From positions 1-19,031 of the forward strand of contig CAZLOS010000097.1 in NCBI GenBank assembly GCA_964561215.1: a DNA stretch of 19,031 nt. Direction: 5' to 3'. The notes beneath the pieces were generated by a model, which saw only the letters and a list, made by a program, of their open reading frames with translations, ran no database searches and was not told where the DNA came from. Both the position numbers and the translations under genes were made by a program. Below are positions 7,801 through 13,793 of the stretch, one piece after another. Numbering within the stretch: the first letter of the stretch is position 1; each line of letters starts with the position of its first letter. The DNA is from JAJFUV01 sp964561215 (GTDB taxonomy: Bacteria > Acidobacteriota > Terriglobia > Bryobacterales > Bryobacteraceae).

Positions 7801-7940
7801 TGGTGCTGCAGTTCGACGGGCACGGCAACGATGCCGGATACATGACGCGCTGCGAGGCGTATCTGGACAGTAAGGGAATTCTGCGATGCTACAATTCAAC
7901 CGAGGAAGTGAGCAAGAAGGCCTCGGCAGCCATCCACTAG
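4827..7940 (+). CDS. Two-module acyl-CoA dehydratase activase-like protein with DUF2229
   Basis: This 1037-residue protein holds two BadF/BadG/BcrA/HgdC-type ATPase modules. Module 1 (about 1-310) has the phosphate motif GLDIGAISLK, ECAAGTGSF with Cys159 and GRCSVFAKSD with Cys198. Module 2 (about 348-615) has GIDIGSVSTN, ACAAGTGSF with Cys476 and GERCTVFMERD with Cys516. In HgdC the equivalent cysteines (127 and 166) hold a [4Fe-4S] cluster between two subunits; here one chain supplies all four. A CX2CX3C plus Cys cluster (635, 638, 642, 660) follows, then a DUF2229 region from about 708 (HIGIPRTMSMYDKYPFW). In characterised relatives ATP hydrolysis drives electron injection into a dehydratase or reductase; the substrate here is unknown. 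The ATG at 4827 has no clear ribosome-binding site, but the frame closes at TAG 4818-4820. It overlaps its partner by 55 bases. Confidence 0.9.
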   Translation: MGINIGLDIGAISLKLAAIGAPEDRALLESLVREKPHFRLTEWDNRGKRLPMVLSDYRRIQGSPIQSTFDLLQELHETIEESRVEGLRVTGSGSRTIARILGIYFENEFKSIARMMGEFYPQVRTVFEVGGESSKYIRLEMDADTGKFGIVDYDRSGECAAGTGSFIDQQALRMGYSVEEVGPITREAGRAARIAGRCSVFAKSDMIHAQQKGHTPPEILRGLCDAVARNFKSSIVKGRPVVAPVALLGAVSQNEGVTHAIRETFSLNDGELVVPDLYAWCGAIGTAILECEERRKRSLRDIHRLCQHESATHPQDAQPLSMDRVVLLRDRVAPYKAPDDGSKIPAYLGIDIGSVSTNLVAIDADANVIHDIYLRTAGRPVEAVQQGLTEMNEKWGRRLDIRGVGTTGSGRELIAEFVGADVVNDEITAHKTGAVHISETLGGEPVDTIFEIGGQDSKFISIENGVVVDFAMNEACAAGTGSFLEEQAEKLGINIKGEFANLALSAPAPTRLGERCTVFMERDVTGWLHKGEVVPNVLAGLAYSIALNYVNRVVRGRRIGDVIYFQGGTAYNDAVAAAFSGLLGKKITVPPYNGVMGAIGMALIAREWHRATKAASRFRGYDLYSLEVSTRDFTCKACTNQCDIKEFTIEGQKSFWGDKCSDRYRKPSKTGRKAVIEDLFQFHDKTIEKLTGHPLGMARFERKPGKIHIGIPRTMSMYDKYPFWHRYFTELGFEVVLSRQTDPKISADGIEMALAQPCYPVQVAHGHTLSLIELGVDYIFVPNILDSETSADAAGSAHFCPWNQTLPFVLQSAPRLEEYAYKFLAPTLHFQMGREVVKRSLAETMRKLGVNRRASDKAVDAAYATQREFQDALIEAGKRALAKLDETGEPGLILVGRSYNIYDRSINCDIPRKLRHHYGANVIPLDFLVTGQESIRELHPNMYWISGQKILAAARLAAERPNLHVIYISNFKCGPDSYIKHFARQTVGAPLLVLQFDGHGNDAGYMTRCEAYLDSKGILRCYNSTEEVSKKASAAIH

Positions 7941-9190
7941 CCGGCAAGAAGATCTATATTCCGCCCATGGCATACGGCAGCGGACGCGCCTTCGCCGCCG
8001 GATTCCGCTCGTTGGGTGTGGACGCGGATATCACGCCGCCTTCCGACCATCGCACCAAGGAACTGGGCGCGCGCTACACATCCGGCGACGAGTGCTATCC
8101 CGCCAAGGTCACTGTCGGCGACTTCATGCGCGTCCTTGAGACCCCGGGTGTGGACCCTTCCAAAGTGGTGCTCTTCATGCCCACCGCCGACGGCCCCTGC
8201 CGTTTCGGCCAGTACGCGCCGTATCTCAAAGGCATTCTCGACGCCAACGGCTACAGTTCCACCCAGGTGTTCTCGCCCACATCGAGCAACGGTTACGCGG
8301 GCCTGGGTAGCCTGGCGACACCCTTTCTACGTACTGGTTGGCGCATGCTGGTGGCGGCGGACATTCTGCAGAAGATGCTCCTCAAGTATCGCCCGCACGA
8401 GCGCAACAAGGGCGACACCGACGCTGTATTCGAGGAGTGTCTCGACGATCTCTGTTCGACAGTCGAGAAGACGACCTACAAGCCGGGGCCTCAATTGAAG
8501 GCCGTGCGCGCCGTCATGGAACGCTGCCTGGCTCGCTTTCATGCGATCCCGGCGCAGCGCGACCGCTCGGTCCCGCTCATCGGCGTCGTGGGTGAGATCT
8601 TCTGCCGGCTGCACACTTTTTCGAATGAGAACCTGGTGCGGCGCCTGGAGGAGTACGGCGGCGAAGCCTGGATCTCGGATCTTACCGAATGGATCTGGTA
8701 TACCAACGCCGAGCAGTTCCGGAAGCTCAAATTGAAGCGGAATCTGTTCTCCCTGGAAGGCGTGGGGGCCTGGGTGCGCAACAAGGTGCAGAGGCGCGAC
8801 GAGCACGTGATCCTGGAGCCGTTCAAGGATGAGATTGTGGGCTATGAAGAGCCGTCCACCAAGGAAGTGCTGGATGCGGCGCGGCCTTACCTGCCGCAGG
8901 ACGGTGCTCTCGGCGAGATGGTGCTGAACGTGGGCAAGGCGATCTGCCTGGCGCGCCGGGGCGTGGACGGGATCATCGACATCAGCCCGTTCACGTGCAT
9001 GAACGGCATCATCTGCGAGGCCATCTACCCGAAAGTAAGCCGCGACCTGGGTGGTCTGCCTATCCGCACCTTCTACTTCGACGGCTCACAGACCGACCTG
9101 GACCGGGACCTGGGCGTCTACATGGAACTCGCGCGCACTTACATGCGCCGCAAGAAACACGCACGGGTCTATCCGAAGCACCCGGCGTAA
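7886..9190 (+). CDS. HgdB/HgdC-type dehydratase (D-component)-like partner
   Basis: This 434-residue protein belongs to the 2-hydroxyglutaryl-CoA dehydratase D-component superfamily, in the branch that accompanies large DUF2229 activases. Visible blocks are GKKIYIPPMAYGSGRAF (about 20-36), TSGDECYPAKVTVGDF with Cys70, ADGPCRFGQYAPYL with Cys105, and SPFTCMNGIICEAIYP with Cys371 and Cys377. Several of these are plausible Fe-S ligands. In some bacteria this region is fused to the activase in a chain of about 1400 residues; here it is a separate gene in the -1 frame. The ATG at 7886 has AAGGGA (7872-7877) eight bases upstream, inside the activase gene, pointing to independent but coupled translation. 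The next upstream gene is its activase, so the pair should act together. The substrate is unknown. Confidence 0.88.
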   Translation: MLQFNRGSEQEGLGSHPLAGKKIYIPPMAYGSGRAFAAGFRSLGVDADITPPSDHRTKELGARYTSGDECYPAKVTVGDFMRVLETPGVDPSKVVLFMPTADGPCRFGQYAPYLKGILDANGYSSTQVFSPTSSNGYAGLGSLATPFLRTGWRMLVAADILQKMLLKYRPHERNKGDTDAVFEECLDDLCSTVEKTTYKPGPQLKAVRAVMERCLARFHAIPAQRDRSVPLIGVVGEIFCRLHTFSNENLVRRLEEYGGEAWISDLTEWIWYTNAEQFRKLKLKRNLFSLEGVGAWVRNKVQRRDEHVILEPFKDEIVGYEEPSTKEVLDAARPYLPQDGALGEMVLNVGKAICLARRGVDGIIDISPFTCMNGIICEAIYPKVSRDLGGLPIRTFYFDGSQTDLDRDLGVYMELARTYMRRKKHARVYPKHPA

Positions 9191-9214
9191 ACCTGCTTTG
9201 TGGGAGACGCCGGA

Positions 9215-9430
9215 TTATTCACGCACGTTAACTACGTGGTGCTCATGTGGCGTCTTGGTCATCGCCAAGACGAAGCCATCCTCGTTGGGAGCCCAGATCT
9301 CCGCTAGCGTATAAGTATCCCTTACCTTATCGAACACGATGTGGGAATCCTCCGGCGTGGTGTGAATCGCTCTTGAGAGGCGCGTCAGCACTAACGCGGT
9401 GGCAACATGCCTTGTCCATCGGTTACGCAC
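9215..9430 (-). pseudogene. Truncated relic of an acidobacterial small secreted protein
   Basis: The minus frame carries ATALVLTRLSRAIHTTPEDS followed by HIVFDKVRDTYTLAEIW and ends TPHEHHVVNVRE. I recognise this as the C-terminal third of a family of about 130-170-residue exported proteins common in Acidobacteria (typical core TPEDSRIVFD...YxLxEIW). The usual signal peptide and first beta-strands are missing. The frame runs upstream without a suitable ATG to a stop near 9508, and that extension does not resemble the family. A GTG at 9430 could start a 71-residue product, but AGGAGG directly abuts it with no spacing, so it is probably not translated. The function of the intact family is unknown. 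Confidence 0.5.
9251..9272. repeat. 8-bp perfect inverted repeat downstream of the activase operon
   Basis: CGTCTTGG (9251-9258) and CCAAGACG (9265-9272) enclose a six-base loop, 60 bases after the dehydratase-like stop codon. A stem-loop here could terminate the activase transcript, although no T-run follows. It also falls inside the reading frame of the relic gene, so chance coding symmetry is possible. Confidence 0.3.
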
Positions 9431-9523
9431 CTCCTGAGCGCCTGTACTGCGTTGAAGCTCGCATAAGTAAAGACGTCTGAAGAGTTCGCGAGGTTATAAG
9501 TAAGCGGTCGTTCCGCCCGGGCT

Positions 9524-10219
9524 TCAGACGATTGTCCCGAACAGTGCGCCGACGCCGGCCGTCGATAACATAGCCAGTGCGCCCCAGAAGGTGACGCGCA
9601 TGGCGCCTGCTCTAACGCCCGCACCGCCCGCGTGCGCCGCCACTCCTCCCAGTGCCGCCAGGGACACGAGCGAAGTTGCAGAGACCAGGGGAATCAATCC
9701 GGCAGATGGCGCGAAGGCCGTGACCAGGAGAGGCAGTAGGGCGCCGACGGCGAAGCTGCCGGCGGAGGCGAGCGCCGCTTGTATGGGGCGCGCGCTCAGC
9801 GTCTCCGAGATGCCGAGTTCATCGCGCGCATGTGCACCAAGCGCATCGTGTGCCATCAACTGCTCGGCGACTTGATGGGCGAGAGACGGATCGAGTCCGC
9901 GATCGGTATAAATACCGGTTAGTTCCCTGATTTCGCTTTCGTAATCGGTGCGGAGTTCCTCGCGCTCGCGTTCGAAATCGGCCGCTTCCGTATCGGCCTG
10001 CGAGTGAACCGATACGTATTCGCCGGCCGCCATCGACATCGCTCCCGCTACCAGTCCCGCGACTCCCGCAACGAGGATGTTGCCGCGGGTCGCGTGGGAC
10101 GCGGCGACGCCTACCACCAGACTCGCTGTCGATACGATGCCGTCGTCGGCACCCAGCACGGCAGCTCTCAGCCAGCCGATACGGTCGGTGCGATGCCGCT
10201 CTATATGGCGTTTGTGCAC
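9524..10219 (-). CDS. VIT/CCC1-family metal ion transporter
   Basis: The 231-residue protein starts at GTG (10217-10219), with AGGGAG (10228-10233) eight bases upstream. The N-terminal block RAAVLGADDGIVSTASLVVG is the first transmembrane helix of the VIT1/CCC1 family. Next come a helix ending GAMSMAAGEYVSV, a Glu-rich cytoplasmic metal-binding segment (ADTEAADFEREREELR through HARDELGI, about 78-140), and three further hydrophobic segments from about 150 to the end, giving the usual five helices. Characterised members export Fe(II) or Mn(II) from the cytosol to a vacuole or across the membrane; in bacteria the likely role is protection from excess iron or manganese. It appears monocistronic, as its neighbours are a relic gene and a divergent promoter. 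Confidence 0.93.
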   Translation of the reverse strand: MHKRHIERHRTDRIGWLRAAVLGADDGIVSTASLVVGVAASHATRGNILVAGVAGLVAGAMSMAAGEYVSVHSQADTEAADFEREREELRTDYESEIRELTGIYTDRGLDPSLAHQVAEQLMAHDALGAHARDELGISETLSARPIQAALASAGSFAVGALLPLLVTAFAPSAGLIPLVSATSLVSLAALGGVAAHAGGAGVRAGAMRVTFWGALAMLSTAGVGALFGTIV

Positions 10220-10329
10220 TCTGATATCTCCCTAAAGTTCCATCGTAGAGGAATCGCCGGCTGCGTAGGTGCGTCTGGACCTCGATTTGACTATCACCAC
10301 ATTGAAGATCGTGATTGGGTACTTTTTTC

Positions 10330-10358
10330 TTGACAACGGAGGCTTGCGCCCGTAGAAT
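10330..10358 (+). promoter_or_regulatory. Strong sigma70-like promoter
   Basis: TTGACA (10330-10335), a 17-base spacer and TAGAAT (10353-10358) give six of six and five of six consensus matches at ideal spacing, with transcription expected from about 10365. The first downstream gene on this strand is the outer-membrane protein at 10625, so this is the best candidate promoter for the omp-metY-cysK operon, with a leader of about 260 bases. Confidence 0.6.
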
Positions 10359-10371
10359 ATTGGTTGATGGG

Positions 10372-10413
10372 GCGCATACATCTAAATGTCGATCAAGATA
10401 TTCAAGTATGCGC
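10372..10413 (+). repeat. 8-bp inverted repeat at the start of the leader
   Basis: GCGCATAC (10372-10379) and GTATGCGC (10406-10413) are perfectly complementary across 26 bases. A smaller internal stem, ACAT/ATGT, lies just inside the left arm. The structure begins about seven bases after the expected transcription start, so it would be the 5' cap structure of the leader RNA. Confidence 0.4.
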
Positions 10414-10557
10414 ATCACTCCACTCTCGCCGTCCAAGGCGTACCAAAACTCCATGTAGCTGTTGATGGTCGTCCCCCCCCTGCTGTGAGCCGGCTTCACT
10501 CAGGCCCGGTGGTGGCGGCGGCGACGACCTCATTCCGTAGAACTGATTCCCGGCGTG

Positions 10558-10574
10558 CCCTGTGATGCACAGGG
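10558..10574 (+). terminator. 7-bp perfect hairpin before the outer-membrane protein gene
   Basis: CCCTGTG (10558-10564), loop ATG and CACAGGG (10568-10574) form a perfect stem followed by a T/C-rich stretch ending about 10586. It resembles a weak intrinsic terminator or attenuator within the leader. It lies about 50 bases before the start codon at 10625 and could regulate read-through into the sulfur genes. No known riboswitch core was recognised around it. Confidence 0.4.
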
Positions 10575-10624
10575 GGATCTTTCTCTACAGACGACTTGAA
10601 TTCAATGGACGAAAGGGCTTAACA

Positions 10625-11491
10625 ATGAGATCGAAACGAGTTTTGACGGTATTGGCGGCTTTAGTCACGATTTCCGGCGGCCGCGCAGCGGCGCAGAGTC
10701 TGAACTGGGCAGGGCAGACCGGCGTTTTCGTAACGCCGCTGGCTTACACGGCGGCTTCACCAGAGAAGGGAATAGGAAAGCCGATTGTGGCCTATCACTT
10801 CTTGAACGCGGGTTCCGTTCTGGGCAACTTCCACACAGCATCGGTGACGGTAGGGCTGGTGAAGAGAGTCGAGTTCGGCTACACCCGCACCTTCAGCCAG
10901 CAAGGGAGCACAGCATCGCTGAGTCCGCTTTGGGACGGCGGATTCAATGTTGTCCACGCCAAGGTGAATGTTGTTCCCGAGAATGCGGGCAAGAACAACT
11001 GGTTGCCGGCCATCTCGACGGGCTTTGTGGCGCGCAGCCAGGTGCACCACGTGAGCGGTGTGTTGGCCGGCAAGGATTACAACAACGCGGATTTCTATGC
11101 CGTGGCCACCAAGACCGTCACTCAGACCAAGGCGGTGCCCATCTTGCTGAGCATGGGATACAAGGCCACGAACGCGTCCGTTTTTGGCTTGGCGGGTAAC
11201 TCTCCGGCTTACAAGGGCCGTCTATTCGGCGCGGGGGCATTCGTGATCAAGACGCCCCGAAAGACCACCTTGATCCTTGGCTCGGAATTCGCACAGCAGC
11301 CGCGGGAGGTGAGGAACCTGCCGGGAGCGATTGTTCCCACCACCATCACCTATGCCGCGCGCTTCGTGCCCCGACCGGAGTCGAAGTTCAACATCGACTT
11401 CGGCGTGGCCCAGGCAGCCGGGAAGATACTGCCGAGCGTGGACCTGAAGGCGCGCCACCAATTCGCCTTGGGCATTTCGTATGGCATCTAA
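10625..11491 (+). CDS. Predicted exported outer-membrane beta-barrel-like protein
   Basis: The 288-residue protein starts at ATG 10625 with AAAGGG (10612-10617) seven bases upstream. An in-frame upstream ATG at 10562 would lie in the terminator-like hairpin and is disfavoured. The N-terminus MRSKRVLTVLAALVTISGG is a Sec signal, with likely cleavage after GRAAAQ. The rest is rich in alternating polar/hydrophobic segments, Gly, Tyr and Thr (for example VKRVEFGYTRTF and YAARFVPRPESKFNIDFG) and ends in RHQFALGISYGI. This is typical of small outer-membrane barrels, although the last residue is not the usual aromatic. I do not recognise a named family. It sits 37 bases upstream of metY, suggesting an operon and perhaps a role linked to sulfur compound uptake; that is inference. 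Confidence 0.7.
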   Translation: MRSKRVLTVLAALVTISGGRAAAQSLNWAGQTGVFVTPLAYTAASPEKGIGKPIVAYHFLNAGSVLGNFHTASVTVGLVKRVEFGYTRTFSQQGSTASLSPLWDGGFNVVHAKVNVVPENAGKNNWLPAISTGFVARSQVHHVSGVLAGKDYNNADFYAVATKTVTQTKAVPILLSMGYKATNASVFGLAGNSPAYKGRLFGAGAFVIKTPRKTTLILGSEFAQQPREVRNLPGAIVPTTITYAARFVPRPESKFNIDFGVAQAAGKILPSVDLKARHQFALGISYGI

Positions 11492-11528
11492 GCGACTCGA
11501 TCGGTAATCGAATCAGGAGAACATCATA

Positions 11529-12836
11529 ATGAGTGATTCCCACAGAAAACCCGGGATCGGCACGCTGGCGCTGCACGCCGGCCAAGAGCCCGACCCGACA
11601 ACCACCGCTTGCGCGGTCCCAATTTATGCGACCTCAAGCTACGTCTTTCACGACGCCGCCCATGCAGCGAACTTGTTTGGACTGCGTGAGTTTGGCAATA
11701 TTTACTCGCGGTTGACCAACCCGACTAACGACGTGCTGGAAAAGCGCCTGGCGGCTCTCGACGGCGGTGTGGGCGCGCTCGCGTTCGCCTCCGGAGCGGC
11801 GGCCATCACGGCGGCGGTCCTCACCATCACGCACGCCGGACAGAATCTCATTTCCGCCACCAGCCTGTATGGGGGCACGTGGGCGCTGTTCGCTCAAACC
11901 TTCAAGAAACTGGGGATCGAGGTGCGATTCTTCAATCCCGACCATCCGGAGGAAATCGATAAACTGGTCGACGAGAACACGCGCCTGGTGTACCTGGAGT
12001 CGGTCGGCAACCCGAAAAACGACGTGCCGGATTTCCGCAAGATTGCGGACATCGCGCACAAGCACGGCCTGCCGGTCGTTGTCGACAACACGGTGCTAAC
12101 CCCGGCGCTGTTCCGGCCGTTTGAACACGGCGTGGACATCGCCGTGTATTCGACCACGAAGTTCCTGGGCGGGCACGGCGTACACGTAGGCGGTGCTATT
12201 GTCGATAGCGGCAACTTCCAGTGGGCCGGGAATCCAGCAAGGTGGCCCGAGTTCACGGCCCCTTCGGATTCCTATCACGGTCTCGTCTTCACGGAAGCGC
12301 TGAAGCCGCTGGGCAACCTCGCCTACATCGTGCACGTTCGTACGCACTGGCTCCGGGACACCGGTGCGGCGCAGAGTCCATTCGCGTCTTTCCTGTTCCT
12401 GCTCGGCCTGGAGACCCTCCACCTGCGCATGGAACGCCACGTTCAGAACGCTAGGGCGTTGGCAGAGTGGTTGGAAAAGTACCCGGCGGTGGATTGGGTG
12501 AACTACCCTGGCTTGCCCAGCCACCCGCACCACAAGCTGGCGCAGAGGTACCTGCCGGACGGCGCGGGCGCCATCCTGGGTTTCGGCATCCGGGGTGGCA
12601 AGGTGGCGGGCGTGAAGTTCATCAACAGTGTAAAGCTGGCGAGCCACCTTGCTAACGTCGGCGACGCCAGGACGCTCGTCATCCACCCCGCCTCTACCAC
12701 GCATTCGCAGTTGACCGAGGAAGAACAAGCCTCAACCGGGGTCACGCCGGAGTACGTGCGCGTGTCGGTGGGTATCGAGTCGATCGATGACATAAAGGCC
12801 GATTTCGACCAGGCCTTGCGTATTTCACAGGAGTAA
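11529..12836 (+). CDS. metY: O-acetylhomoserine sulfhydrylase (aminocarboxypropyltransferase)
   Basis: The 435-residue protein is a PLP-dependent Cys/Met metabolism enzyme. It uses O-acetylhomoserine (possibly also O-acetylserine) and sulfide to make homocysteine for methionine synthesis, in the cytoplasm. It opens with TLALHAGQEPDPTTTACAVP and IYATSSYVF, then NIYSRLTNPTNDVLEKRLA, which identify the MetY branch. The PLP-binding lysine is Lys211 in YSTTKFLGGHG, and SATSLYGGTW is the substrate/cofactor loop. The length matches the family (about 425-440). AGGAGA (11515-11520) lies eight bases before the ATG. It is followed after three bases by cysK. Confidence 0.95.
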   Translation: MSDSHRKPGIGTLALHAGQEPDPTTTACAVPIYATSSYVFHDAAHAANLFGLREFGNIYSRLTNPTNDVLEKRLAALDGGVGALAFASGAAAITAAVLTITHAGQNLISATSLYGGTWALFAQTFKKLGIEVRFFNPDHPEEIDKLVDENTRLVYLESVGNPKNDVPDFRKIADIAHKHGLPVVVDNTVLTPALFRPFEHGVDIAVYSTTKFLGGHGVHVGGAIVDSGNFQWAGNPARWPEFTAPSDSYHGLVFTEALKPLGNLAYIVHVRTHWLRDTGAAQSPFASFLFLLGLETLHLRMERHVQNARALAEWLEKYPAVDWVNYPGLPSHPHHKLAQRYLPDGAGAILGFGIRGGKVAGVKFINSVKLASHLANVGDARTLVIHPASTTHSQLTEEEQASTGVTPEYVRVSVGIESIDDIKADFDQALRISQE

Positions 12837-12839
12837 GCC

Positions 12840-13793
12840 ATGAGAGTCTATGAGGACAACAGTCTCAGCATAGGAAGAACCCCGCTCGTGAAGCTCAACA
12901 AGCTCAACGCCGGGACGGTGGCGACCGTGCTCGCCAAGATCGAAGGGCGCAATCCCGCTTATTCGGTCAAGTGCCGGATCGGCGCCTCCATGGTCTGGGA
13001 TGCCGAGAAACGCGGCGTTCTCCAAGCCGGGCGCGAACTTGTGGAACCCACCAGCGGCAACACCGGCATCGCGCTGGCTTTCGTGGCCGCCGCGCGCGGC
13101 TACCCGATCACCCTCACCATGCCGGAAACCATGTCGCTCGAGCGGCGCAAAGTCCTGAAGGCCTTCGGCGCGAATCTGGTCCTCACTGAGGGCGCGCTGG
13201 GGATGAAAGGCGCCATCGCCAAGGCCGAGGAGATTGCCGCCTCCGATCCGAAACGCTACGTGCTGCTGCAACAGTTCAAGAACCCGGCCAATCCCGACAT
13301 CCATTTCAAGACTACGGGGCCCGAAATCTGGGAGGACACCGGCGGGCAGGTGGACGTCCTGGTGAGCGGCGTCGGCACGGGCGGGACGATTACCGGCGCT
13401 ACGCGCTACATCAAGAACGTGTGCGGCAAGAAGATCGTGTCGGTGGCAGTGGAACCGGAGGCCAGTCCCGTGATCACGCAGACCCTCGCCCGCGAACCGC
13501 TTAAGCCGGGGCCGCACAAGATCCAGGGCATTGGGGCGGGCTTCATCCCCGACACGCTGGATCTCTCGGTGGTGGATCGCGTAGAACAGGTCTCGAACGA
13601 GGAGTCCATCGAAACCGCGCGCAGGCTGGCTCGCGAGGAGGGAATCCTGAGCGGTATCTCCTGCGGCGCGGCGGCGGCGGTGGCCGTGCGGCTGGCGCGT
13701 CTGCCGGAGTTCGCCGGCAAAACAATTGTGGCGATACTGCCGGACTCAGGCGAGCGCTACCTGAGCACGATCCTGTTTGACGGCATCGTCTAG
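12840..13793 (+). CDS. cysK: Cysteine synthase A (O-acetylserine sulfhydrylase)
   Basis: The 317-residue protein makes cysteine from O-acetylserine and sulfide. It carries the PLP lysine Lys44 in NPAYSVKCRIGASMVWDAEK, very close to the enterobacterial CysK motif. It also has the substrate loop EPTSGNTGIALAF, the phosphate-binding GVGTGGTITG and the C-terminal SGISCGAAAAVAVRLA. AGGAG (12829-12833) overlaps the end of metY, the gap is only three bases, and both genes are on the same strand, so the two are translationally coupled. Co-expression gives a single unit for fixing sulfide into both cysteine and homocysteine. Its stop codon overlaps that of the convergent gene. Confidence 0.96.
   Translation: MRVYEDNSLSIGRTPLVKLNKLNAGTVATVLAKIEGRNPAYSVKCRIGASMVWDAEKRGVLQAGRELVEPTSGNTGIALAFVAAARGYPITLTMPETMSLERRKVLKAFGANLVLTEGALGMKGAIAKAEEIAASDPKRYVLLQQFKNPANPDIHFKTTGPEIWEDTGGQVDVLVSGVGTGGTITGATRYIKNVCGKKIVSVAVEPEASPVITQTLAREPLKPGPHKIQGIGAGFIPDTLDLSVVDRVEQVSNEESIETARRLAREEGILSGISCGAAAAVAVRLARLPEFAGKTIVAILPDSGERYLSTILFDGIV

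Noticed and set aside
7880..7940. Programmed frameshift joining the activase and its partner
   Set aside because: No slippery heptamer is seen, and the downstream gene has its own ATG with a well-spaced AAGGGA, so coupled independent initiation explains the overlap.
10368..10466. Possible leaderless 32-codon peptide just after the strong promoter
   Set aside because: The ATG at 10368 is near the expected transcript start, but the translation is low-information and overlaps the inverted repeat; there is no support beyond position.
9819..10499. 226-codon minus-strand frame extending upstream of the VIT gene
   Set aside because: Most of it overlaps the VIT coding region out of frame. The upstream part crosses the strong plus-strand promoter and a run of eight Cs, and resembles no known protein.
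10365..10624. SAM or SAH riboswitch in the sulfur operon leader
   Set aside because: The conserved cores of SAM-I, SAM-II and SAH elements are not visible by eye. Kept only as a generic structured leader; a covariance-model scan would settle it.
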